This document shows, one piece after another, positions 1 through 11,558 of a DNA stretch of 64,000 bases; position 1 is the first letter of the stretch, and the number at the start of each line of letters is the position of its first letter. The notes beneath the pieces are model-generated. The model saw only the letters and a program-made list of their open reading frames with translations. It was not told the DNA's origin and made no database searches. This DNA is from Mytilus trossulus (taxonomy: Eukaryota > Mollusca > Bivalvia > Mytilida > Mytilidae): contig NC_086378.1 in assembly GCF_036588685.1 (NCBI RefSeq), positions 79,749,127 through 79,813,126 on the forward strand, read 5' to 3'. The translations under genes were made by a program, and so were the position numbers.

Positions 1-230
1 AATAGGTAAGAGGTGAATATACTATTGGTATCGGTATCGGACTCGACCCGGAACTTCTTAATTATTGGCAATATTAACTACGTGGAAAACAAAGGGGCCT
101 GGAGTGGTGTAATTTTTAATCTACACCTTTGTACTATATTAGTTATATATAAAGTTGAATTCTTTGATTCGTCGTTTTTACGTGATGACGGCTGACAAAT
201 TCGACCTCGTAATTTTAGTATTATAGATTC
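1..230 (-). repeat. Dispersed repeat, copy 1 of 3
   Basis: This stretch reads as the reverse complement of about 54080-54310, and a third copy lies near 54565-54720. Shared landmarks are the GGTATCGG / CCGATACC run, the 'attattggcaatattaac' segment and the 'tggtgtaatttttaatctac' segment. The open frame across it (13-195) is a by-product of the repeat. The family is not recognised. Confidence 0.55.
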
Positions 231-1114
231 TTTAAGTAATTAATATAATCAACAATTTTATTAAAAGTTCAGTGACAAAATATAAGGAAAGGGATAGATC
301 GATAGATTTACAATGTGTGTGTTGCGTTTTATGAAAAAATGTTGCTCAAATGATCGAAAAGATAGCTCAATTAATAAAAATTTATTTAATGAGAAATCAA
401 TACAATTTTGAACTCATTTTTGCCATTAGCACGTGTACTAGTTCAGTGACGCATCCAGAACTTTTCATAAAGGGGGGGGGGACGCTCCATCCATGCTTCA
501 GTGATTCCCTATATAATCAACCAAATTTTTGCCACGAAAAAGGGGGGGGGGGGTCTCCAAGCCCCCCTTCCCCTGGATCCGTCTATGTAGTCATTAACGA
601 CACCAGTAAGGTACAAGTAAGATATTATTAATAAGTAATTTCTAATTATTCCAATTTATATTTAAGTATTAGAAAACTTTCTTTATTCTAATCCTTTTCT
701 TAAGATACAAAAAACAGAAATATAGCCATACAGAAACGCAAATCTATATTTAGAATATAAAGGTCGAGGCAACTCAGTTCCAGTAAGGACTGTTTGATTC
801 ATTCTCTTGTGCACAAAATAAATTTTATCGTATAATATCACGTGCAAGGTTTTCTTGAAGCAGTGAAATCGTAATAAAATAAAAGATAACGGTTTTTAGT
901 ACTGATATGCAATTTTGTTTTTCTATTTTTATCATGATACATACAATAATCTCATGCATTAAATGAAACCTCCCAAACAGCACCAACGGTTGTGTTACGT
1001 ACCAACCGTACCTGATAGGTAGCAAATCTGGAAACCTCTATTAGTCCATCATGCATTGTTACTCATTAAGAGGACTGTTCAAAAACTCCACTTTGAATAT
1101 ATAGTGTTTTTACC
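231..1114. other. Intergenic AT-rich stretch left of block A
   Basis: No gene was found. The stretch contains one small MITE-like element (444-588) with poly-G tracts near 470 and 541. The remainder is AT-rich sequence without coding signal or recognisable repeats. Confidence 0.5.
444..588. mobile_element. Small hAT-like MITE
   Basis: The left end CAGTGACGCATCCAG and the right end (reverse complement CATAGACGGATCCAG) form imperfect terminal inverted repeats of about 15 bp. They bracket about 145 bp containing G-runs and a C-run just inside the ends. This layout resembles the hAT remnant at 27555-28778, whose ends also contain GTCCAGG next to a G/C homopolymer. There is no coding capacity. 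A target-site duplication is not clear. Confidence 0.45.
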
Positions 1115-1237
1115 ACGGGTTGTCCCTTTATGTCGATATTTTACCCCTCCCTATCGCCCATTTCATCTCCACATCCTCCATCAATTTAAACAGGGAAATC
1201 GGTTTTTCGACGGAAGATTCTTGGAGTTAGATTGATG

Positions 1238-1440
1238 TTTAGACGAGTTGCATATACATTGTTGGGTCGTCTAAATATCAACACAACAATGTTAGATCTG
1301 TACATTTGCTTCGCAAACATGTTTTATTCTTCCCTCGCCGGGATTCGAACCCATGCTATTGAGAGATCTTGACACCAAACCGCCTGCACTGTAGCCGTTC
1401 ATCTAGACCACACGACCACCTGGGCTTCATATAAATAAAT
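1238..1440 (-). mobile_element. tRNA-headed SINE-like element, reverse orientation
   Basis: On the minus strand, a tRNA-like head with an A-box-like TGGTCTAG and a perfect B box GGTTCGAATCC is followed by 'ggcgagggaagaa' and a body with 'agatctaacattgttg'. The body ends in an imperfect hairpin around TTAGACGA / TCGTCTAA. The same element is on the + strand at 16740-16925 in block B. The tRNA relation and SINE call rest on the polymerase III promoter boxes and the multiple copies. The family name is unknown. Confidence 0.6.
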
Positions 1441-1649
1441 CTTTCGGTGGTCGGGTGTTACCTTTCCTCGTCAGTTTAAATCTAGCGTCGTACTACAGTA
1501 AATAATATATAATACATGAAGATGTTAGTCTTACAGATCAGCTAAATTATCTATAGTAAAGGATCCTACAAATTAATGTAAGATACAGTTACAGAAAACA
1601 GTTATATGTAAAAGTACGTCTAGGGCCAGTGACCATTCCACAACAGATT

Positions 1650-2104
1650 TATCCATCGGATCACCAGCAGTGATGGTGATCTGTATGTTTGATACAACTA
1701 TAATGTTAGAAATTCTATTCTTATCACAATGATTTCACAATTTAGTAAATATATATACAAGTGTGTGTCAGAGTAACTAATCTTATCAAATGGGATTCAC
1801 AACATGGTGCGAGTGGTCAACATCAGAAAAGAAGATATCAGTGATAATAGAAAATATCAAACATGATTAAAATGGGGGGACCAGACACACACATTCACAA
1901 GCGACCGAATATGGTCATATTCAAATGTAATTAACAATACAAAGATTAATATGCCCAAAAATATCAATGATATTATTCAATAAATTATACATATTATTTA
2001 CAAACCGCCTACTAAATCACAAAATCTGCCAGCGTAGAATTTAACGTAACATTCGCAATATGTTACTCTATCTGAATACATTAATTGTTTGCATGACTAT
2101 AAAA
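1650..2104 (+). promoter_or_regulatory. Promoter and TATA box of C1qDC gene A
   Basis: A TATAAAA box lies at 2098-2104, about 30 bp before the inferred transcription start. The 300-400 bp upstream, including 'acatggtgcgagtggtcaac' near 1803 and 'acaaaccgcctactaaatc' near 2000, is conserved in block B (17240-17595). It is also conserved, on the other strand, upstream of gene C (47781-48310). Conservation in copies whose coding regions have clearly diverged suggests a functional promoter. No transcription-factor assignment is made. Confidence 0.65.
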
Positions 2105-2127
2105 CAGACTGTTCGTCCCTCTCCGTG

Positions 2128-2178
2128 ACAAGATCACGGAGCAGCAGGATCATCATCTGTGAAACCTTTTAGGACCAG
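2128..2178 (+). other. Non-coding exon 1 of C1qDC gene A (5'UTR)
   Basis: The exon starts about 30 bp after TATAAAA and ends in ACCAG before a consensus donor GTAGGTG at 2179. The segment 'gcagcaggatcatcatctg' is shared with gene B, and a related segment occurs in gene C. It holds no start codon in a useful frame, so it is taken as 5'UTR. The transcription start is inferred from the TATA distance only. Intron 1 runs from 2179 to 5523. Confidence 0.6.
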
Positions 2179-3485
2179 GTAGGTGAAAAGTGTATTATCA
2201 TAGGATCAATCAAAGCATTAAAAGCTCGGTATGTCCAGTGATGAGTGGTATCAATTAAACTATTATAGATTTTTGAATTATATAAAAAGCATATTTTATT
2301 GATACATATCAGACTTTTTAGACTCGCAGTTTATATGATTGACAGATAGTGTTCGCACACATTGTATGAAATTTTTAGAGAAAATTACTCATATTTCAAT
2401 TATGTTTTTAAAGTTGTTTATGCATCAATTGAAAATGCAATGGAAAACGTATAGCAGTTCACTTTGATTGACCCTTGTGGAGGTTTTTTTATTAATGCGT
2501 TTTTTAGTGCAGCTGAATGGAATACATTGATAGATAATGAAGTTTTAAAAACCTAATTACGGATGTTCGCTTGTAATGTTTTGGAAATCTTGTCAGATTT
2601 TCCGAATCCTCGGGTTTTATCCTTTTGAGTGCCATTATCAAATTTACCCATTGTCCCCCATTTTTCTTTTAATAACTTTTGAACATGTTTAGTGATAAGC
2701 CATCTGTAAAAGTCTTATAAAATTTTAGTCAATTTTTAATAGATTTTGAGAACTTAAACGTATCATAGATAAAGGTATGAAAAGTCAAGAGCGAACATTT
2801 ACCTGCTTACATTTCAATGGCTTATAATTTGAAACAAGCACAGTGACTTCCGTAATTGTTTTGCGCTTTTGATTCCTTTATTAATCCCCTATTAATATAA
2901 ACTAGTTTTTTGAAAAGCTTATTATTTTGAAACTGAGAAGCGAACTCCCTTTAACAAACACTGCGATTTTCTGTCTGCAAAAGCATGATTTTGTGTAAAC
3001 AAATAAATCTGTAGAGTAAATTTACATAACATAGAGTTATTTTATTGACACATTATTCACAAATTCTAATGAAGAAGCTGTTGTTTATTTATCGTTACAT
3101 AATATGAGTATGTATTTATTACTGAATTGTAACACACGCCTACGTTTAAATCCCAAATTACAGAATTCTAACAGACCTTAGGAATTTTGAAATTCGACAT
3201 TGTTTTCAGCTACAAATTTCAAACATTTTGTTATAAATTACGGGAGATACTTCATTCAATTATAGTTTTATGTTGTCTTTCTTTTTATACAAGATATTTA
3301 AAAATTCACAGCACAAACAATGTATTTGAATAGTACTGCTTCGTGTAAAAGCTTTTCTTTATGTACAACAATAGAATTACAAAATCGTATATGTCACATA
3401 AAATATTGTTCCCGTTTGGAATGTTGTCTGCGTAAAAAATGTTAAAAATAAGGCGTATTAGAAATCATTGAATATAGTTTTTACA

Positions 3486-5176
3486 CTACAAAAGTCAAAA
3501 AGTCTGAAAAGACCAGTTTTTGTCTGAATTTGCATGAATTTTTACTTGACATTCTTAACTTGTCTGCATAATTTATAAAAATTATTGACATAGTATTAGT
3601 TTGTCTAAAAAGGTTCTTGATTTTTCAAAACAAGTGTCTTGACATTATTACCATTGTCTTAATATTTCTCAACACTTCCTGTATCATCTGATAAGAGTCC
3701 GTATTAGTCTCGACCAATTCTTGATTGTCTTAAATTTGTCTCGACCTGTCTTGACATATTCTTGACATTCTTAATAATGTCTGAATATGTCATGACATAT
3801 TCTTGACATTCTTAATAATGTCTGAATATGTCTTGACACATTCTTGACAGTATTAAATATGTCTTGACACTATCTCAACAATATAAATTTCGCCTGAAAT
3901 GTGTACAGACTTATTATGCACTTATTATGCACGGTTTATGACATATTTTTGGTTTTTGTGGCTAAAATAAGAGGAGGGGGAGGGGGGCTTTCGTGTTGGT
4001 CAAATAATTTGTTCAAAACTCTCTTTTTTAGAACAACCCAAAAACATTTTTTATTCAAATTTGGGTGTTGATTTTTATAATTTTTTATCAACAAAAAAAT
4101 GTTTAGATCTATATTATGTATGTATGTTTGAGACCAATGAAATCATTGATTAAAATTTTTTAAATTCAACACTCAAATTTGCATAAAAAAAAATCATTGA
4201 TGGGACCCATTATGAATACTTTTTTTTATTATTATTCCTGGAGAAGATAATAATTTTCTTTTAGTCTTTGAATTCATTATGGCAGGTCAACTGATAAGTT
4301 GAATGGCTGCTTACAGGTAAATCAGTAATTTCTATTTGACGTGTGCGTGTATTCTGGAGTGTGTAATACCTTAATTTTATAGGGATCCTGTCCATGTGTA
4401 ATACTTAATATATATTCCAACAGATGACGTTACACACATTTTTCTTCTGTTAAATGAATAATTTTTATATCATCATAATTTGCTATTTATGTAAACGACA
4501 TTTTTGTACAATAATTATTTACCATATTAACATGTATGAATGTAGAGTGAATTATGTATACCGTATGATTGGTTTTAATCATTTTTAAATTAATAAGATT
4601 TAGGAATCTAAATTTTTAAATTTTTAACAAACCCACATTTAAATTGTTTAATATCAACACACCCTCATTTAAATCATTTTGTACATTAGATTTCATAGCC
4701 GTATTTGCATTTGTGAAACTATTTAAATACCCAAATTTTTAATTATTTTACATGCCCAACTTTTATATTTGTTGTAAGAAGTGTAACTTAAAACAACAGT
4801 ATATTATGTAATAAAGAAATAAAGATTAAAGTTATATTATGATTATTTGTCATGGTTTGTAAAACTCAGAACTGTCAAGTAAATTTAAGACACAATCAAA
4901 ATATGTCAAGCCATACTGAGAATGAATAAGAATGTTGAGAATATGTCGAGAAATTTCAAGACAGTATTCAAATGTCAAGAATTTGTCAAGTAATTTTAAG
5001 ACCATAATCAGGATGTCAAGAATATGTCGAGTAAATTGCATACAAATTTGATAAAAATGAGATTTGTCAAAAAATAAAAATTAAGACACAAGTCATACTT
5101 TTGGAGAATGTCAGGTAAAAGTTCATGCAAATCAAGATAAAAACTGGTCTTTTCAGACTTTTTGACTTTTGTAGTG
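3486..5176. mobile_element. 1.69-kb inverted-repeat element (CACTAC ends) in intron 1 of gene A
   Basis: The left end CACTACAAAAGTCAAAAAG is repeated in inverted orientation ending at 5176, and the arms match for at least about 75 bp with few differences. TTA flanks both sides (3483-3485 and 5177-5179), consistent with a 3-bp target-site duplication. The interior has many TGTCTTGACA / TGTCAAGACA-type words, direct repeats on the left (3740-3860) and inverted ones on the right (4860-5040). No transposase is visible. Block B lacks it at the matching place, so it inserted after the A/B duplication or was lost from B. A degraded relative starts at 11559. Confidence 0.7.
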
Positions 5177-5542
5177 TTAACGATCTTTCTATTTTGTGTT
5201 AGTGTGATAAAGTGATAATATTGTAAAACTGAAAAACTTCATCTGCCCGAAGCGCATGTCTAGATTTACTTTCATCTGGACATCTCAAAGTCAAATAGTT
5301 GACCTTTCTTTCTATTCGTTTCACTGTTTGATATAGTTGAGAGTTAGATATTTTTTGGGGATCAACTGACCTTTTTCACTTTATCTTTGTTTTGTTTTTT
5401 TGATAATTTTTGTATTTAATATTGATTGTTGGTTGATTAACTTCCAGTGGCAAATAGCGGATGCATATATATTCAGGACAATTGTACTTAATAAGATGAT
5501 AATATAATTTGTTTGTTTTGCAGATACGCTTACCAACTGTCA

Positions 5543-6426
5543 ATGATGATGACTCACATGTTAACATGCATCTTGTTAGTGTTGATGTATCGTACTAGCA
5601 ATGGTAAGCTTTCATGCAAATTTCGAAAACTTTATTTTGAATCAAGACAGTTCCGATGCACTAAACCACCTCTTCGTATTAAAATATGTGTTGTAAAAAT
5701 TACATTCTACGTTAAGATACAAGATCTAGAACGGTCCATGCGAAGCAGAAATTTTGCTCAAGCCCATAGCTTAGCTGAAGACATTAATTTAAAATCACCC
5801 TTTATCTAAGATATAAAGTATCATCAAGATAACGGTTAGTGCTGCTGACTCCATTGAATGGAATTAAGACCAATATCTACTGAGTTAAGCAATACACTAT
5901 AATCAGTTAAGGAACAAGTGAACATTCAAATAAAAAAAACCAGCTGAATGAAGAAAAAAATGTGCTAGAAATTTAGTAATGAATTCAAACACTGAATATG
6001 CGGTTATGTTTATGTGTAATTATACATTTTTAAATTCTTTAAAATATTTTTATAGCTGGATTCTCAGTGACATTACCCGGTGGTGCTAATTCGTATGCGC
6101 TAAATGCAATGATCAAATACAACCAGATGCTTTATACTGATGGTGTTTACAATAAAGATACCGGTATTTTTATAGTTGGTGCAGGAATGGCTGGTAATTA
6201 CTTGGTGTCTGTTTCCATGATGTCAGGCACGGTGACGGGTTTCACTACTCTAAAGAAGAATAATATTCCTTATGTGTATCTATATACTAGACCACCATAT
6301 GAAATGGCAACCCAAACAGTCTACATACAACTGGCAGTGGGAGACACGATTTGGGTGGAAATGACCATCACGGCATCGAGTCTCTTTGATGTATATAACA
6401 CGTTCACTGCAGTTCGTATATCTTAA
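5543..6426 (+). CDS. C1q-domain-containing secreted protein, gene A (join 5543-5603, 6056-6426)
   Basis: This gene predicts a 143-aa short secreted C1q-domain protein. In bivalves such proteins are lectin-like recognition molecules of innate immunity, and that role is inferred here from the family. Exon 2 starts at 5524 after a TTTTGCAG acceptor. Three consecutive ATGs begin at 5543 (the first is chosen) and lead into a hydrophobic signal-peptide-like segment (MMMTHMLTCILLVLMYR). The donor is G|GTAAGC after 5603, phase 1. Exon 3 starts at 6056 after TTTTTATAG and carries the entire C1q domain, from 'AGFSVTLPGG' to the terminal block SSLFDVYNTFTAVRIS. No collagen or coiled-coil region lies between them. 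A poly(A) signal AATAAA is at 6494-6499. Unlike B, C and D, the mature domain has no cysteine, because MLCTD is MLYTD here. The frame is intact and looks functional; expression cannot be judged. Confidence 0.85.
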
Positions 6427-6493
6427 TGTAACATAAAAGCTATGCATTTTTACGTTTGGACACCAAAAATAAGCAGTGAATGCTATTAAATGA

Positions 6494-6499
6494 AATAAA
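6494..6499 (+). terminator. Polyadenylation signal of gene A
   Basis: AATAAA lies 68 bp after the stop codon and is followed by T-rich sequence. The matching position in gene B is altered because the 'ttaaatgaaat' segment is deleted. Confidence 0.55.
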
Positions 6500-6689
6500 C
6501 AATTCTGTTATTGTTATTGTTAGATTTTTTTAACAGGTAATGAGCTAATATACGCATTCGACATACTTGTTTGTTTTTTAAGTTATTAAGATTAGCACAC
6601 AATTTTGACTGCTGGGTATTTGACATTTGTATGTCTGTTTATTTTGTTTACGCATCGTTGTCAATATCAGGGAATTCGATGTGAATGTC

Positions 6690-7580
6690 ATATAAGTGAG
6701 AGTTTTAGCTAGCTATAAAACCTGGTTCAATCCACCATTTCCTGCATAAGAAAATGCACGATTGATCCTATGAAAAAAAAGTGTCTGTGTAATACATGTT
6801 CAAATAGTCAACTTATCTCGAAGAAAATAATTTAACTTGTCTCATCAATTTTGAACGGTGTGCTGCGAATTGATCATAATTAGAATGACACGTGTTTAAT
6901 CACATATACACTTAAAATAAAATTGAAAATGAAAATAGAGAATCTGTGAAAGAGACAACAACCAGATCAAAGAGCAGAAACCAGCCGAAGCCAACCAATG
7001 GGTTATCAACACAGCTAGAACATCTCGCACCCGTAGTGTGTTCAGTTGGCGGTCCCAGAGCAAAACTGTGGGCTAGTTCAGTGATAGTGGACGTCATACA
7101 CATCTCTGAAATATTTAAATTAAATTAAATTAAAAAATCATACAAAATGTAAAAAGAAAAGAAACACAAGAGACCAAATAACATAGGAATTAACTACTAT
7201 AGGTCAATAATGAGCAAAAACCATACCATATAGCCAGCTATAAAAGTGACAAATGTAAAATAATTCAAACGAAAAAAACTAACAGGCTTATTTATGTACA
7301 AAAAAGAGGGGAAACAAAAGTGTTACACTTGCTGCTGACTTGGGACAGGCTTTTACATACAAAATGTGGCGGAGTTAATCATGTAAGTGGGATCCAAATC
7401 CTCCCCTTTCATGGGACAAAAGTATAACATGAAAACATAAGAAACTATAAAATCAGTTGAAAAGGCTTAACTCGTCATATTGATACAAAAATAAACACTA
7501 CACAGAGTGGACGTAGCCCCAAACTTGTATATCCCAACAACAGAACGACAATAATAACTTCAGATCTGAGAGTACTCGCA
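6690..7580 (+). repeat. Composite of dispersed repeats downstream of gene A
   Basis: The left part contains 'cctggttcaatccaccatt', shared with 24870-25000 and 59830-59880. From about 6905 a widespread repeat begins ('aatctgtgaaagagacaaca') and continues through 'gagcaaaaaccataccatat', 'aattcaaacgaaaaaaacta' and 'tgacttgggacaggc'. The same unit recurs at 25110-25770 (paralogous), 26722-26925, 31890-32230 and, inverted, at 10840-11300, 34175-34505, 48720-48990 and 51185-51500. Overlapping open frames on both strands are repeat-derived and not genes. Confidence 0.65.
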
Positions 7581-8084
7581 GTTACCGACAGCTAGTTCAA
7601 AGCCACTTACAAGTAATAAAAAAAAGCATGCATCTTAAACTAATATGCCTATATATCTAATAACGAGATAAAATCGTTTATTTTTATAACATATCATTCA
7701 CTCGTGAAATGTGAAATTCATTCTTTGAATACATAATACTGTTTTTGAATTCAGACATACAATTTTATGATTTTCAAAGAGAAATGAGAGATTGAAAAGC
7801 ACATCCTGAAAAAATTAACAAACAAAGAATCAAACCAGTTAATTTTCAATTTTCCCCATAAAAAAACAAATGTTTAGCTTGCTTACGTCTGAAATTTTGT
7901 TCAGACATTATTTCTTCCGAAGTTGCATTTTACAAAATCTCAAATAACATTGTGTACAATATTCATCTATCACTTGGAATGGTTTGGGGTTTTTTTTAAT
8001 ATAAGATTCTTCAATTTATTTAAGAAAACTAAACTCTTGGCTGATCGGAAATGAAACAAAATTATGTTTAAACTGCAACTTACA

Positions 8085-9650
8085 TTAACTTGCATATGGC
8101 CATGATACGCCACTCTTTATAAAAGACCCAAATGATGCAAAACACTTGTCTTATCTCCATGACAAATATGTTGTTGTCCCAGCAGATAAAGCCCCAAATC
8201 TCATTACATAAACTGTTTGATCAATGAATTAGGTATAGACATTTTACTTGGGAACTCAATATATACCCACACGACACTTAACAAAGTGGAAATAGTGGCT
8301 AATCATATGTCTGTTCTATTTTCCTTTGGAGTTTTAACCAAAGATAAAGGAGCTGGATCTTCCATCACTGAATTGGACACTTAAACTAGTACTACATGTG
8401 CCCTTAAAACAACAGTATATTGCTACGTCCGTGAGGTGCTCTACGATTCCTCTTTCTAAATGTTTCACAACCATTGTATTATCAATCAAAACCAGGCTTA
8501 AAGTTTATTGCGAAACTGCTTATTCTAGTGGTGGCGTGAACCAAATGTGGATACTAAACAATCCAAAGATCTTTTAGAGTACATACAATCTAAGAGTCTT
8601 CATCTGCCAATAAAACTAAAGCATTTGACTCCTCATCACTTAACACAAGTATTCCTTATTGCAAACTAACAGAAAAATTGAAACAGTTGGTACTGCTTTG
8701 TTAAGGAGAATTGGCCAACGTAGATACATGTGTCTTGTCTTATATAGGGATAAATCCTTCTTTGAAAACACTCTGAATCAAACAAAAATTTCCCTGAAAC
8801 TGACATTATCAAGATGTTTGATATCTTGATTGGCAACACATTTGTTAGGTGTGGAGGACTTGTTTTCAACCAACTATCGGCACTGCCATGGTAACCAATT
8901 GTGCCCCTTTTCTTGTCGAATGGTTCCTTTATTCTTTTGCGTGTGACTTCATACAGCATCTTTTTAGCAAGAAACCAAAGCAGTTAGCAATATTCTTTAT
9001 CTTTACTTTCCTCTCTATGATGATGTTCTCTCACTAAATAATTCATCATTTGGTGACAATGTTGAACGCATCTATCCAATCGAACTAGAGATAAAGGATA
9101 CAACAGATTAAGTTCAGGCTGAATTATGTCTTGACTTTCATCCAGAAATTGACAATGAGGGTCGGGTGAAAACAAAACTTTACGAAAAAAAAGATGATTT
9201 CAACTTCCAAATTGTGATCTCTCCATTTCTATGTAGCAACCTTCCATCAACGCCTGCATTAGGAGTATATCTCTCTAAGCGGATACAATATTCGGGACTT
9301 GTATTTACTATCATTATTTCCTTGACAGAGGGTTGTTGTTCACAAGGACGCTATTAAAGAAAGCGTTCAAAAGAATGAAGTTGAAATCATCCCTTGGTAA
9401 ATTTTACGGACGTCATTACGAGTTGGTTGACCGTTAGGGAATATCCATTTCACAGCTGATATCGGTTATGTCGTAACTAAAATCCTGTTCCCATTTTACA
9501 AATGTGACTTACCGAATGAGACGAGTTTGTTTTACCATAAGCAACATATGACGGGTGCTAAATGTGGGGCAGGATCTGCTTACTCTTCTGGAGCATCTGA
9601 ACTCACCCCCAGTTTTTGAATTGGGTTCGTGTTACTCAGTCTTTAGTTTA
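8085..9650 (+). pseudogene. Reverse-transcriptase pseudogene (Penelope-like type)
   Basis: Shifting frames on the + strand give successive reverse-transcriptase blocks. These include 'DKYVVVP' followed by an ADKAP-like segment (about 8160-8200), a TNCAPFL block (about 8895) matching the GIPMGTNCAP motif of sister copies, ERIYPIELEIKD (about 9063), a TKLYEKKDDFNFQI block (about 9177) and a FYGRHYELVDR-like tail (about 9400). Stops and frameshifts separate them, so it is dead. The GxPMGTNCAP motif together with TLYTT and PKLHK-like motifs seen in related copies suggests a Penelope-like element. The family assignment is an inference. Paralogous block B keeps only the first and last parts (26150-26460). 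Confidence 0.65.
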
Positions 9651-10040
9651 CTATGTTGTGTCATTGTTCTATTATTTGTGTGTTTGCCATTTTCTTTTTA
9701 GCCATGGGTTTTGGTGTTTTCCAGCTCTATAAGTTTGAATGTCCCTGTGGTATCTTTCGCCCCTATCTTTTTTAAGATAAGAATAAAAACAAGTTAGGAC
9801 AATTCAATGTTACTTTAAATACTTTAAATCTGAAAGGTGCTCACTACACGAGTCTAAGTTTAATCAAATAATAACAAAAGAACTACATGTATACTGTAAA
9901 CGTATTATTTATTAGAAGATGGTACACATATGTAGAACAAAGATATAAAATATAAATTATTGGGTAGTTAGTTAAACACTGTGTCAAATAATTGGATGCA
10001 TTGAAATAGATGAGTGCAATCCTAACCTGTAAAACAATTT
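9651..10040. other. Repeat-derived 3' flank, block A
   Basis: No gene was found. The sequence matches 26310-26690 in block B ('ccagctctataagtttgaat', 'gggtagttagttgaacactg') and is probably the 3' tail of the adjacent retroelement. A related inverted segment lies near 21270-21380. Confidence 0.5.
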
Positions 10041-10270
10041 AACTTTGAGCAGACTTATTGACTGCTTCCCAATTCAACGTCGTTGTTATTGGACCAGATC
10101 TAGGTCTACATTTTTATGACTGCTGGAGACCTACTGACGAGTCTGCTCCAGACCAAACCTATGGAAATGTGTGCTGTGGACCAGTCCAAATGATAGGTCT
10201 GCTATATACTAGCCTGACCTGTGGACAAGTCTGCTCCAAATCAGACCTGCGGACAAGTCTACCAAATTAC
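10040..10270 (+). repeat. GTCTGCTCCAGACC-type repeat (end of block A)
   Basis: The sequence contains repeated 'gacctactgacgagtctgct', 'agcctgacctgtgga' and short palindromic words of the form GTCTGGAGCAGAC. It belongs to the family arrayed in tandem at 56208-56525 and inverted at 57045-57260. A copy also ends block B (26925-27080). The open frame 10058-10282 is repeat-derived. Confidence 0.6.
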
Positions 10271-10835
10271 TATACTTGTTAGACTTTGTAAGGACAGTAT
10301 TCACATTAAAAACTTCTTTTTCATTTCATATTTTTATAAACATAAAAAAAAAAACTATAAAATCAGACACTTCTGATCGACAAATATTCATGCAGCTATA
10401 AATTATAATAAGAAAAAAGGTTTTATTTATTAGAAGGCGGATAGGAAGGTTATCCTTAGCATCGGAAAACATCTTTTTATGCTGGGATGTAAACATCATG
10501 GTTTACGTTGTTTTGTCCGCCATTTTTAACAGTCTATTTCTAAACATTATCAATTTTGATACATGGATTTTTCATAGACCATTTTTCACCTTTACATATA
10601 GTTAACGATTTTATTATTGCTAAGTATTCAAAATAAAATTGTTAAGTGTCGGAATACAATATGTGTTGTATAATTATGAACTATATCGTCAATTTTGACG
10701 GATTTATCCTTACCTATTATACATAATATAATATACATTTGGGACGTCCGAAAAAAAATATTCTGGTTTTGAACATAAATGAAACATTTGCCCCTTGACG
10801 TTTAACTACAAACAGAATCAATCAACCGACATAAT
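10271..10835. other. Intergenic AT-rich stretch
   Basis: I see no gene, RNA gene or recognised repeat here. Confidence 0.5.
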
Positions 10836-10839
10836 ATTC

Positions 10840-11300
10840 TGACAGTATACTATTCCAAGAAGAAAACCTCTCATACAGCTGTAGCAAGCCTCCGGGTGCA
10901 GGATTCTCTCGGTGTTTTGAATACCAATTGATGGCCTTCGACTTTTGTCTGCTCTTGGACCTGTTGTTGTCTTTGTGACACATTCCCCATTTTCATGCTC
11001 AAATGTTTGCACCTGTCCTAAGTCAGGAATCTGATGTACAGTAGTTGTCGTTTGTTTATGTAATATATACGTGTTTCTCGTTTCTTGTTTTGTTTATATA
11101 GATTATACCGTTGTTTTTCCCGTTTGAATGGTTTTACACTAGTAATTTTGGGGCTCTTTATAGCTTGTTGTTTGGTGTGAGCCAAGGCTCCGTGTTGAAG
11201 GCCGTACTTAAACCAATAATGGTTTACTTTTTAAATTGTTATTTGGATGGAGAGTTGTCTCATTGGCATTCACATCACATCTTCCTATATCTATCAATTT
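10840..11300 (-). repeat. Dispersed repeat, inverted copy
   Basis: Read on the minus strand this is the widespread unit: 'gatgtgatgtgaatgccaat', 'gagacaactctccatccaaa', 'aaggccttcaacacgg', then 'gacaacaacaggtccaag' and 'gaatcctgcacccggagg'. It is close to the inverted copy at 51185-51500. Open frames at 10818-11012 and 11111-11308 are repeat-derived. Confidence 0.65.
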
Positions 11301-11558
11301 TATTTTAATTATGAAGAACTCATGAAATCAAATATTGTCAGTGTTGAATGATGCAGTTAAATTGTTTTGTTAAATACTAACTATCCTGAACTTCTGACGT
11401 TATTGACAGGGTAGCATTTTGAATACAGAGAGGAAATGCTGGCACTCTAAATTGATGGCGACAACGTTTTTTGTTCCTACATGTATACTGATGTCATTTG
11501 TATATTTATTAAATTCTAATCATCAAATCTGACATAAAATTTAATTAAAAGGGCACGA

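Larger units (their letters stand above)
1115..10270 (+). repeat. Segmental duplication, block A (paralogous to 15433-27080)
   Basis: From the 'acgggttgtccctttatg' motif near 1117 to the GTCTGCTCCAGACC-type repeats near 10260, this block is collinear with 15433-27080. The match covers promoter, exons, introns, 3' flank and several repeats. Differences are discrete. A has a 1.69-kb inverted-repeat element in intron 1 and keeps about 1.4 kb of a reverse-transcriptase pseudogene. B carries a 3.9-kb insertion in intron 1 and small repeat insertions. A roughly 0.5-kb segment near the left end is inverted between the two. Confidence 0.8.

Noticed and set aside
5376..5567. Minus-strand frame over exon 2 of gene A (and 23604-23804 over gene B)
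   Set aside because: It is a shadow of the conserved exon-intron region on the other strand.
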